Assembly (NCBI RefSeq): GCF_000090795.2
Contig: NW_003546432.1
Location: 4,999 to 62,304, forward strand
Direction: 5' to 3'
DNA from: Amphimedon queenslandica
Taxonomy: Eukaryota; Porifera; Demospongiae; Haplosclerida; Niphatidae
Length of the DNA stretch: 57,306 nucleotides
Part shown: in pieces, positions 10,950 to 21,189 of the stretch
Numbering within the stretch: the first letter of the stretch is position 1
Layout of the letters: each line of letters starts with the position of its first letter
Notes under the pieces: generated by a model
What the model saw: the letters and a program-made list of their open reading frames with translations, nothing else
Told to the model about the DNA's origin: nothing
Databases searched by the model: none
Program-made: the position numbers and the translations under genes

Positions 10950-13252
10950 TTGATGGTTGTTCCTCCCCAAGTGTTGCCCATTGGTGGTAGTACTACACTA
11001 ATTCTCCTGTTACTCTTATCATGTACAGTAATATCAACTGTACCTCCTCCTATATCAACTACCATATATCTCTGTGGAGGTGTTCCTGATACTTCTGACT
11101 GATGCTGTGCATATATAGCAGCTACTTCTGGTTCTAGAGCTAATGATAGCTTCTCAGGATTAACCTCCTCTGGACGTGGTAAAGGGGAACCAACTGGAGT
11201 GAACCTTGTTATACCAGGAGCATCAGAAGTGAGACCAGCCTATCATATTAACATAATGAAATACAAAGCATGGATTAGGTTACCATATAAGCAGCTTCTC
11301 TCATCATTCTTCTTGCTCTTGCTTTCCATATAGCAGGAACAGTAATGACCCAATCAAAATCAGTTGACTTGTAAACTTCCTTTAGCTCATCAGTCAGTAG
11401 CTTCTCCTTGAGATGTGTTAGTATAAAAGCTATAACTTCAATAAGATAATAAGATCCACCAGTGAATGAAGAGACTTCAGTAGTACGGTTTACTGACTAA
11501 TATTAATATTGAAAAAAATATAAATACTAAACAACATGAACATACGTTATCTCTTTCTAGTAAATTCTTTATTCTTTCAAAGTAAATGAAGTTTTTGGCA
11601 CCTTTCTTTAAATCACTGCAGTACATGATGCTTTGTGCCATATTACCAATCCCAATGACTTCACATTGTTGATTCTTCTGGTCCTTCATGATTAGTATAG
11701 CATTAGGGACTCTTTCAAGGGTGCTGTGAAGTGGTACCAGTCTGATCTGATCATCAGTTGGAGTGGTATATGCTACTGATAGAGATGAGGTTCCAAAGTC
11801 AATAGCTGCTATACAATTGCTTTCTTGTAGTCTAGGAGTTGGTGTCTGTATCTTCTCAGCTTGTGATAATGGTGGTCTAAGTGTACAAAGAAAATCTGCT
11901 CTTTCATTATTACCAGCTGTGACTGCCTCAAGAAGAGCTAGTTCAAAGGTGAAGTTCATATTCTCATCTTCTTCAAGGACAGGATGGTCATTAATGTATA
12001 AACTAAATATACCAATGAGACGCATAAACTGTAACTTTCCTCCAGTATATTCTATTAGACTATCAGCTGTAATGTCAAGAATATGTAACTTAATGACAAC
12101 AGATCCTGGCTCAATAGTGATACATTTCATTATTGATTGTCTCAGTTCTTTTGGTAGCAATCTTTCAATGAGAATACGCAATCCACTAATTTTAGCTTCA
12201 TTCCAAGGATTTTGAAGCTTGATGCAGATCAAAGGCATTTTTTTCAAACATCTTCTATAAGGCTCATACACTTTGCATAGTTTTTGTTTGAGCTTAAACA
12301 TTGGTGTTGATGAGCGAAATGTAACAACATTTTGTGATTATGTCTTCAGTTCATCAAGTAGATCTTCTTCATCACTTATAAACTCATTACACATAGCAAC
12401 TATCAGACTACAGTCACTGAAATCATAATAATGATAGATCTTCTTGAAAATATAATCTAAATCACTCCCTGCTGTACCATGCTCCCAATGAAGGTAGCAC
12501 TCAACCCAATAGGATATTTTAGTGGACAGTTCATTGTCATTAGTTGCTTTTTTACAAAATTTTGATTTTATTTCTGTCATGATGTGTGAGAATTTTGCTT
12601 GTAAATCATCTAAAGAGTCTTGAACTGTTTGGTCTTCTTGTGAAAAAAAATTTTTTTCAATATCTCCTACAAAAATTGATCAACAGAGCCATAAATCTAT
12701 TAGTCTTTAAAACTTACCATCTAACTTTGAAGTTTTCGATGATGGTGTTGTTATAGAGGCAGCATCATGGTCTATGTGGTACGTAATATATTATCACTAA
12801 TATATTATTATATTATATTGTCGTAATTTTATTATCACTGTACAGTGCTTTACTTTTGCTGAGCATATACTACATATCATTTGAGGATGCTCTTTGAAAG
12901 TAAAGTGCTATCTATAGTATAGCTTACCATCAGAGCTTAATTTTATTGGTAATAATGTCGATAATGTAGAAACAGCACCACTGTACATGTGATCTTTAAT
13001 ATTTTGAGCTAGTTTATTCTGATTGAGTCTAGTCAGGGCATCAATGACATCTCTCCATGTTGCTTTAGGATTGACTGACAACCATTTTGAGTATAATGCT
13101 AACTTCCTGTCTTCTGTTTTTAGATGTTCTTGTTCAATTTTTAAAATGTCATGCTCTTCCATTCCAACTAAATATAAACCAAATGGTTTCCAGTTGGCAA
13201 GTGGTTCAAGCCATTGATTTAATAATGAAATATCAGGTCGATCATCAATCAT

Positions 13253-13279
13253 AGGACCAGGATTGAGTTCAACATCTCC
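13253..13279 (-). other. 2A-like ribosome-skipping motif
   Basis: Codes GDVELNPGP at residue 142 of the fusion gene, after LRMLLLLS and before an ATG codon. Confidence 0.9.
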
Positions 13280-13769
13280 TGATAAGAGGAGGAGCATACG
13301 TAGACAAACAACCAAATAGAGATCATTGTAAATCAGGTTAGAACTGCTGCCTCCAGGTAAGACTACTGACTGGAGGTAATTTGTATCAGTAACAGTAACA
13401 TCAGTAGTACATTGTACTTGGTAGCAGTTACCTAATAATAAAATACCAGTAAATATACAAATACAAAGCTGCAATTGCTGTTTACCTGTTGGAAGAATCA
13501 TCAAGATGTGTCTTAATAAAGAGAGAGAGTGAAAGAGGAGGAGGAGTAAAGCAATAAGAGACAGAGCTGCTGGCAGTTTAGATGTCTTCTCTCCTGATGT
13601 AGTACTGCCTGACTTGCTGTCTACTGCAGCTTTGAATGAGTGAGAGTGGCGGCCATTAGCTGGTCTACTGGAGGCAGCTTGACAGTAGTTCCACAGTCCA
13701 ATACTTGCTCTCCATTGAGAGATATCAATCATGTTTTAAGACAATAAGAATTTATATATAGTGCTTGAA

Positions 13770-13955
13770 ACAGAGATGAGTGTTCCTTGCCTTTGATGAG
13801 TGAACACACCACAAAAGTGGGCACAAATCTCCTTATAAGGGCATTGGCAAAGAATGTGTATGCTACTCCAAAGGTAACAGGTGGCATCTTAGATATCCTC
13901 AAAAGATTCTTGTGTAAACATAGATTGGTATGTAACCTACAAGTAATTGTGATAC
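13770..13955 (-). promoter_or_regulatory. Conserved 5' flank of 2A-Death genes
   Basis: About 170 bases directly upstream of the ATG at 13732 are shared with 45590-45745 and 52440-52590, upstream of the two NACHT-LRR genes. The block contains the palindrome CCTTATAAGG (13831-13840), roughly 100 bases from the start codon, which contains TATAAG. It is probably the core promoter and 5' UTR. The open frames in it are not conserved between copies. Confidence 0.55.
13831..13840. promoter_or_regulatory. CArG-type / TATA-like palindrome
   Basis: CCTTATAAGG fits the SRF/MADS site consensus CC(A/T)6GG exactly and also contains TATAAG. It lies 99 bases upstream of the ATG and is conserved upstream of 45525 and 52401. 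Confidence 0.5.
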
Positions 13956-13970
13956 ACTTACAGTTACACT

Positions 13971-14072
13971 TGCAGCTTTGAATGAGTGGAGGCCATTAGC
14001 TGGTCTACTGGAGGCAGCTTGACAGTAGTTCCACAGTCCAATACTTGCTCTCCATTGAGAGACATCAATCAT
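13971..14072 (-). pseudogene. Solo copy of the 2A-gene leader exon, truncated
   Basis: Matches the first ~35 codons of the leader exon (MIDVSQWRASIGLWNY…) with a short internal deletion. It then breaks off into the conserved 5' flank of the next gene. No exon 2 follows. It is a partial duplication next to the fusion gene. Confidence 0.7.
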
Positions 14073-14439
14073 CTTACATGATAAAACTTATGAAATTTAC
14101 CACACTTTCAGAACTAACCAAACTATGACTATGAGCTAAATTGTGGCACATGGTAATAAATATTGAAATGGGGCTAATAATAATGAATAATGAAAATGTT
14201 TCTAGAAGTGGTTCTTTTCTTTTATAGTGATCATGACTCACAGTACAGATCAATGTGTTAGGAATGTATCAACAGTGATATGTGTTTGTGATGTTTGGAA
14301 CCTGATTGTATCACAGGTCATGGGACAGAGAGGCTTGACTATGTGATTCACTATGAACTGGAGCAGCAGTCGATTAGTTAGTTTATCAGTTTTCATTTAG
14401 TTAGCAATATTAACTACAGCTGCAGTTATTTAGTTTGTT

Positions 14440-14741
14440 TAGCAGCTTTCTTGATATCACTGTAGATAGTTTGTGCTTGGTGTCCAATCTCAATTGTTAG
14501 ATATTGTTGCCCCAGCTCATCTTTCATGATCACTTTCCAATGTACTGTGAAGTAGTAAAACTTTTACATCTCTTCCTGTTGTTGGAGTGGTGTATGCTAC
14601 TGATAGCAAGAGTGGATCCACTCTTGCTGATAGAGATAATGTTCCAAAGTCAATAGCTGCAGTACATTTGCTTTCTTGTAATCTAGGAGTTGATGTCTGT
14701 ATCTTCTCAGCTCTTGCCAGTGGTCCTTTAGATAAAGCCAT
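14440..14741 (-). pseudogene. HSPA12 exon-1 fragment with palindromic insertion
   Basis: Corresponds to exon 1 of the gene at 15041-17028 (ALSKGPLARAEKIQT…AIDFGT). A nine-codon insertion follows (ARVDPLLLS region), and the frame is lost beyond it. No second or third exon follows downstream on the minus strand. The phosphate-1 loop is present but interrupted. Confidence 0.75.
14600..14633. repeat. 20-bp perfect palindrome between 7-bp direct repeats
   Basis: CAAGAGTGGATCCACTCTTG at 14607-14626 is its own reverse complement and is flanked on both sides by CTGATAG. Paralogous exons have a single CTGATAG here. This looks like a transposition footprint. Confidence 0.75.
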
Positions 14742-15040
14742 AAATATTAGTCTAATATCTATGATAAAGCCATGATTGGGTTTTTAGAAATTTGCAATCA
14801 ATTCCGATTCCAAATACTTATGGGACTCGAATCAATGGATCAAATACCGATTCCAAGTACTGCATCTGTGCATGTGCAAAACCGCGTGTTTCTATTCAGA
14901 AAAGTTAAAATTATAAATGTTAAAATTTGTACACATGAACAAGTCAAAAAATTTTAAAACTTAGTCTAATTGCACAAAAAGTCACTCCATTTATGGTAAT
15001 AAACACTTTAGTCATTGTTACTAGCAATACATTACATGTA

Positions 15041-17028
15041 CTATTCTTTCGTTTTCATTATTGTTATTATTATTAGTCTTGGTTTGATTAGAAAGTCACA
15101 AACTGTTTTCACTTCTTCTCCTGTGATACTATACTTAGCTCTTGCTTGTATCTCCGTACCTCTGAAATCCATAAATACGTCATATCTTCTCTCTTTATTT
15201 GGTACATTATCAGGATTAGGAAGATCAAGTATTAGCTCACCAATCTTACGTACTGTATGTTTACCTTCTTTATCTCTGACATACTGAACTCCATCATCTG
15301 CTGTAGAGAATATAGGAATATTAACTAGTATGTAGCTTTGAGAAAAAGGTATCAATGTTGTTTGATATACTTCATCTTGTCGAATTACTTCTCCTTTGAG
15401 TACAAATACCTCAAAGACATTGTCGCAACGTTGTACACCATCTTCATTGAAAAACTTGTAATGCTCATCATGTATTGATGGGTCAAATGCATCAGAGAGA
15501 CCTGTCCCATAGGTAGCATCAGCAACACGTGATTGGATTATGTTAGGATCTTTCCTCCACATTACCGCTCCTAATACAACAGCAAGATCTGGTTGTATAG
15601 GACACTCTATATTATCAAAAAGAATACCACAATGCTGAGCAATACCTTCTTCTATCCTTTGCCTAACAAACTTACATCCTCCAAACCCTCCTACTAGATA
15701 AACTGTATCGATATGATCTGTCAGGCCCTTAAATGCTGCTCTCACGCACTCTATGATCATATCTGTTGTGAATTTGAATACCTTCTCTTCTAATAGGTCG
15801 TATTCAATGCTCAATGTATCATCTCCTGGATCATAATGCATATTCAGCTTCCTTGCTTCATAAAGCTTCTCATTTCCATAAAATTTTACAAAAGTGTTTG
15901 GCAAGGTCAATACTATTTCACGAATACCCACTTTTGCATTTCCAAACATTTTCTTTCGCTCTTCAAATTCTTCATAAAAAAATTTATTAAGTGTAGCCTT
16001 GGCGCCAATTGGATTAGACTTTATGAAAGATTTGAAACCTTTATCATTTACTATTTCTTCCAGTAACATTGACAATTCTTCATTGACAGTAGTACCTCCC
16101 CAGGTGTTGCCCATTGGTGGTAGTACTACACTAATTCTCCCATTACTCTTATCATGTACAGTAATATCAACTGTACCTCCTCCTATATCAACTACCATAT
16201 ATCTCTGTGGAGGTGTTCCTGATACTTCTGACTTATGCTGTGCATATATAGCAGCTACTTCTGGTTCTAGAGCTAATGATAGCTTCTCAGGATTAACCTC
16301 CTCTGGACGTGGTAAAGGAGAACCAACTGGAGTGAACCTTGTTATACCAGGAGCATCAGAAGTCAGACCAGCCTATCATATTAACATAATGAAATACAAA
16401 GCATGTATTAAGTTACCATATAAGCAGCTTCTCTCATCATTCTTCTTGCTCTTGCTTTCCATATAGCAGGAACAGTAATTACCCAATCAAAATCACTTGA
16501 CTTGTAGTTTCCTTTCAGATGATCATTCAGCAGCATCTTTTTGAGGTGTGTTAGTATAAAAGCTATAACTTCAATGAGATAATAAGATCCTCCATCAGTG
16601 AATGAAGAGACTTCAGTAGTACGGTTTAATGACTAGAAGAATTGTATACTGAATAATGAGTGTTTTAATTTTTGACTCACTATATCTCTCTGTAGTAAAT
16701 TCTTTATTCTTTCGAAATAAATGAAGTTTTTAGCAGCTTTCTTCTTGATATCACTGTACCTAGTCTGTGCTTGGCGTCCAATCTCAATTGTTAGATATTG
16801 CTGCCCCAGCTCATCTCTCATGATCAGTATAGCATTAGGGATTCTTTCTAGTGAACTGTAAAGTGGTAGAATTTTTACATCTCCTCCTGTTCTTGGAGTG
16901 GTATATGCTACTGATAGTGATGAGGTTCCAAAGTCAATAGCTGCTATACAGTTGCTTTCTTGTAGCCTAGGAGTTGGTGTCTGTATCTTCTCAGCTCTTG
17001 CCAGTGGTCCCTTAGATAAAGCCATCAT
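15041..17028 (-). CDS. HSPA12-type HSP70 family protein
   Basis: Three exons (16681-17028, 16417-16632, 15041-16372) with ~45-50-bp introns give 631 residues, near the length of vertebrate HSPA12 proteins. HSP70 ATPase signatures are in order: IAAIDFGTSSLS near residue 20 (phosphate 1), WVITVPAIWK in exon 2 (phosphate/connect region), VVDIGGGTVDIT (phosphate 2) and DTVYLVGGFGG (adenosine). There is no classical peptide-binding domain or EEVD tail, as is usual for HSPA12. Compared with the paralog at 21190, a 1-bp insertion near the 3' end replaces the tail CDFLSNQD with an unrelated extension ending MKTKE. It diverges from the DNRLRE gene at 18182. It has no 2A leader, unlike the fusion copy. 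Confidence 0.85.
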
Positions 17029-18181
17029 TAGGTTTCAGGACAGTTTGTTAGCTGTGTTTGTTCTTCTAGTCCTATCATGTGACTTGCACTTATATGAGCA
17101 TAACTGCTTGTGAGTATCTTCAGTATTATTTTATCTTTATATAAACTGCTAGATGTGACTGATAGTTTTTCTCACGCTAGGGCTACTATTATTTTTGTGT
17201 GTCTCTCTTTATAATTTTGCAACCAATTTTATGAATTGTGTGCATAAATAACATGCACTGAATGTGCTGTACTAAAGTCTCTGCTTGTACATGTATGATT
17301 AATTTATGGTCAGTAGCGTATGCACTTATGTTCTAAGACTAGAACACTGTGATTACTTTACATAGACTGTACCTTATAAACATACTGAGGAAGATTGAGC
17401 TCCCTCCACTTTATACTGTATTTAAGTAATTACACCATAACTTGAGGTGCATTTGTTAGTTGATTTGTGAATATTGCTAGGAAGGAATTTGGGACGGAAG
17501 AACAAACAGCTTTCTTAATTCAGGATGGAGTCATAGGCAATAAATATTTATTATAAGTCAAGAATGAAATTAAGTATTAATTAATTTACTCCAAATGGCT
17601 GTGATGACAGTCCAAACGATCGTGTTTATGAATTCCATAAAAGCCCCATATGACATACATTTTAAAGGAATAAGTTAAATTTACAATATTTAGCACAAAT
17701 CACGACTCAGTGTGTACTATAATATGGGTGTCCACCAATGATCTCAATTTAAACAGGACATAAACATTACATGATACAGCTTCTGTAGGTGTATGAACTC
17801 CTACTTGTAGTATATGGCCTCCACAATTAGGAAGCACTTACAACCAGTTGCTACAGTGATTTTAAGTGAAGAGGTTGTTGTTCTGCAAGATAAGCACTCT
17901 TATGCAATTATGGGTGTCCTGTTTACTTGATCTCACGTCTGCTAGGGTCAATAGAGACCAATCATTGGCACCTATAATTGGGGAGTTTCTGCATAAAGTA
18001 GGAGTTCAAAAGCTTATTATTGCTATCGCCAACCTTTGTGTGGGTGAAGTAGTCTACTATAGTTCAAATGGTGTTTTGTCTGCACATACTGACATATTAA
18101 TTTATACATGTACATTTGTATATAAAAGAGGTGAGCTGGAGACTTGTGATATATCAGAAGTTTGGATTTCTTATCTATAGA
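17029..18181. promoter_or_regulatory. Shared divergent intergenic region
   Basis: Lies between the starts of the HSPA12 gene (minus) and the DNRLRE gene (plus). Bases ~17460-18181 are a duplicate of ~23340-24052, the equivalent spacer of the second unit. Open frames on the plus strand here are not preserved between the copies. No specific promoter element was identified. Confidence 0.45.
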
Positions 18182-18962
18182 ATGTCTGGATACTTTCTCT
18201 TCCTTGTTGTAGTCCTTGCCTTCATGGCTGCCACTGGTGAACTTCTTTTAATATCACATCAATATTATAATCTCTTCCTACAGGTTATGCCAATGATTCT
18301 TGTTGCGGCAATGGGCCTGTCTATTGTCTTAAAGCAACAAAAGATGTCTTCCTGGAAGTTGGATCAAGAAACATGAACTCGTACAAGTTTCTTATATTTG
18401 GCAAGCATCCTGGTTTTGTCAAGAAAAGGATTCTCATTCAGTTTGGTGACATACCTACAGAATGTGATAAAATTGTTTCAGCAAAACTTTACTTGAAGTA
18501 TTGGTATTCGCACAAAGCCAGCTATATAAAAACTTTAGTTAATATCAATAGGACAGTTCAAGTCCATCAGGTTATTATAATAAGAAAGGGAAAGAGAGGA
18601 GAAGTAGCCTGAAATAATTGAAAATTAATTAGTATTATTTTTTATTTTAGATCAAAGAAGATTGGACAGAGTCGCAGGCAACAAGTACTTATCGCAAGAC
18701 TGGAGTAAAATGGAGCAAACCTTATCTTGCTCTTGATGGGACTGATGCAAATCCAAATACTTTGGACACTGTTATCTTCCCTCCTACTAAATCATGGCTT
18801 CAACTGGATATCACTGAAGCAGCACAAAACTGGAAGAATGGAGAGGAAAATTATGGAGTTGTTATTTGGACAACAAATGAGAATGATGATGCACGGGACA
18901 TTCGCTTTCGTAGCCGTGAACACAGCACTGATAAGCCATTCCTCTCCATCTTTTGCAACTGA
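18182..18962 (+). CDS. Secreted DNRLRE-domain protein
   Basis: Exons 18182-18236, 18284-18570 and 18651-18962 give 217 residues. An N-terminal signal peptide (MSGYFLFLVVVLAFMAATG) is split by a phase-1 intron. A Cys-containing segment (CCGNGPVYC) follows, then a single DNRLRE-type beta-sandwich: KFLIFGK, KRILIQFGDIP, AKLYLKYWY, WTESQAT, WLQLDITEAAQNW, GVVIW and SREHSTDKPFLSI. The family binds carbohydrate or cell-surface material in bacteria and occurs in invertebrate secreted proteins; ligand unknown. Nearly identical to 24053-24833. The third exon also opens alternative frames, which are shadows. Confidence 0.8.
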
Positions 18963-19184
18963 TTCTAAACTGATTTGAGTTAGTCAGGTCATGAACTTGA
19001 ATTTTTTTACAAGTAGTTTTGTTTTTAGGCCATTTTTTGATATTTTTTGTATTAATTAAAAGAATTAATTTCACAAGTTATTTGAACTTGAACTTAAGTA
19101 GACAATTACTTGTTGATATAGCCACTACTTTATTTCATTGTGGTTGACCATCCCCATACAACTGCTTTCTCTCCCAATAACTTG

Positions 19185-19907
19185 GACAATGCCTTGACAC
19201 TTATATACATCATTTTCTTGTTTGTTGCAGTACTTGGCTTGATGGCTATACAACTGGTAGAGTCTATGCTTCTTTTAATGTTTATTATATTACTGTAAAG
19301 TGCTCTTCCTGCACTGTCATAGGCTATTCCAAGAGTCAAGGCCCTTGTAGTGGCAATGGGTTTGTTTATTGTCTAAATGCAACAAAAAAAAGATATTTAC
19401 TAGAGAAAGTATCAACTAACTTAAATATTTAATATTTAATATTTCATATTGGTATTCACACAAACCTAGCTGGGTAGATGCGACTAATATTCACAGAACA
19501 GTTCAAGTACACCAGGTTATTTATATAATAAGAAAGGGAGGGGAGGAAATTAGGAACAGAGAGAAATAACCTAAATTATGATGGGAAAATTATTTTTATT
19601 TTAGATCAGACAAAGTCGCAGGCAACAAGTACTTATCGCAAGACTGGAATAAGATGGAGCAAACCTTATCTTGCTCTTGATGGGACTGATGCAAATCCAA
19701 ATACTTTGGACACTGTTATCTTCCCTCCTACTAAACCATGGCTTCAACTGGATATCACTGAAGCAGCACAAAACTGGAAGAAAGGAGAAGGAAATTATGG
19801 AGTTGTTATTTGGACAACAAATGAGAATGATGATGCACAGGATATATGTTTCCGTAGCCGTGAACACAGCACTGATAAGCCATTCCTCTCCATCTTTTGC
19901 AACTAAT
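19185..19907 (+). pseudogene. DNRLRE-domain gene, degenerate copy
   Basis: The 3' exon is nearly identical to 18651-18962, but its first codons carry a net 10-base deletion and are out of frame. The middle exon is mostly deleted, leaving a CSGNGFVYC-like start followed by a stop, and YWYSHKP…TVQVHQ at the end. The signal-peptide exon lacks its ATG. It sits between the two intact copies. Confidence 0.75.
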
Positions 19908-20599
19908 TTTGAACACAACTGAGCTAGTCAGTTCATGAACTTGAGTTTTTCATAAGTAGATAATTTCCGTTTTGTTTCTAGACCATTCATTTGTTATTGT
20001 ATTAATTTTTACAAAGTAGTTTCACTATTACTCCAGTGAATGTGATCATGATTAATAATCATGAATTATAGTGGGATATAAAGTTTTGTTTATTACAAAT
20101 GGGGGTATATCAGCTTATTACAGTATTTATCATATTGCTGCCATCAGTAGTGAGAATTGATTTAGAAGGTGTGTCATTATTCTCTGTAGCTACAGTATAT
20201 GGTGAATTTGAATGGCCAAAAATTTATATTAGCAGCTTTAGTTTCTTCTTAACATAATATACTGAACTTAATTTTCAAACTGCTAATATTTCTCTAAGTG
20301 TGCATTTTTAGTTTCACAGCTTTCTTGCTTACTGTGTTGTTGTAATTTAGATTACCATACGATATCATTGTAGTTTCTAATATTATTAAAACAAAATTCT
20401 AGTATACTTGTAAACCATTGATTGCTCATTGTAGACACAAAATCAGCGGCATAAAAGGTTAGACAGTATATATTAAGAAATATTTACAATTATTAGTGCA
20501 TACTGATGTCCTTATGCTAAATATAAAGTTTCGCTAAGAGCTACAAAAGTTGTTCAGTCATTTTGAACATGAGTGTGAATCCTACTTATAGTAGCACTA

Positions 20600-20810
20600 C
20601 CAGCCCATGGTTTTTTCTGATTAATGGCTCCAAAGCCACCTGAAATTTTATTACAGTTTCTGTCACTTTCTGATGCATATTGATGTCCTTATGCTGTGTA
20701 GAAAGTTTGAGGTGATACCGACTATAGCTTGGCCATTTAAAAAAATAAGCCAATTTCTAAAAAATCACACTGTTGTACTATAGTTCATGCTTTTTTCCAA
20801 AAAATGTTTC
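20600..20810. repeat. Tandem repeat family A
   Basis: One unit plus a degenerate second, with the same core as 1345-1830. It lies in the 3' flank of the HSPA12 gene at 21190, the same relative position as 8440-8650 and 1345-1830. The rest of 19910-21189 holds no gene. Confidence 0.65.
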
Positions 20811-21189
20811 AGAAACATCTCAATTTTATTGAGTACTGAAATTACTTAGTATAGAATATTTTTAATGCTAAATGTACTTATTATTTCTTAGATTCAAATT
20901 ATGTTCATATTGGTAATAATTTGTCACTGGAATAATGAACAGACTGCTGACCTGGTTCAACTTTTGCTAAGAAATGATTAACTGGAGAAATTCACAGCTG
21001 TAAGTCATAAAATTAATAGTTATTGTAATTATTTATTAGTTTGTATCACTTGGTTCTATAAATGTGTATGCATGTATTAAGAATATTCATTACACATAAA
21101 TGAGTCAAAAAATTTAAAACTAAATGCACAAGAAAGCCACTCCAGATATGGTAACTGCATGTACTATTCTTTTATTTTTATCATTATTA

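Larger units (their letters stand above)
9104..13732 (-). pseudogene. 2A-Death-HSPA12 fusion gene, disrupted
   Basis: N-terminal exons 13486-13732 (leader), 12928-13431 (2A motif plus Death domain) and 12718-12771 (linker) are intact and in phase. The exon running 12666 to 11546 holds the helical region also found in the ankyrin genes at 34286 and 37181, then passes in frame into an HSP70 start (phosphate-1 motif AAIDFGTSSLS). Exons 11284-11496 and 11239 downward carry the rest of the ATPase domain (phosphate-2 motif VVDIGGGTVDIT, adenosine motif LVGGFGG) to a stop at 9104. Three lesions: a TAA at 12338-12340 where the paralog at 37181 has sense codons, a 772-bp element at 10178-10949, and a ~63-bp palindromic element at 9796-9858. 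HSPA12-type proteins are atypical HSP70s with a divergent substrate domain. The fused receptor-like design is readable although the gene looks dead. Confidence 0.75.

Noticed and set aside
17866..18180. 104-residue frame upstream of the DNRLRE gene
   Set aside because: Not maintained in the homologous spacer at 23688-24052, and it overlaps the probable 5' UTR.
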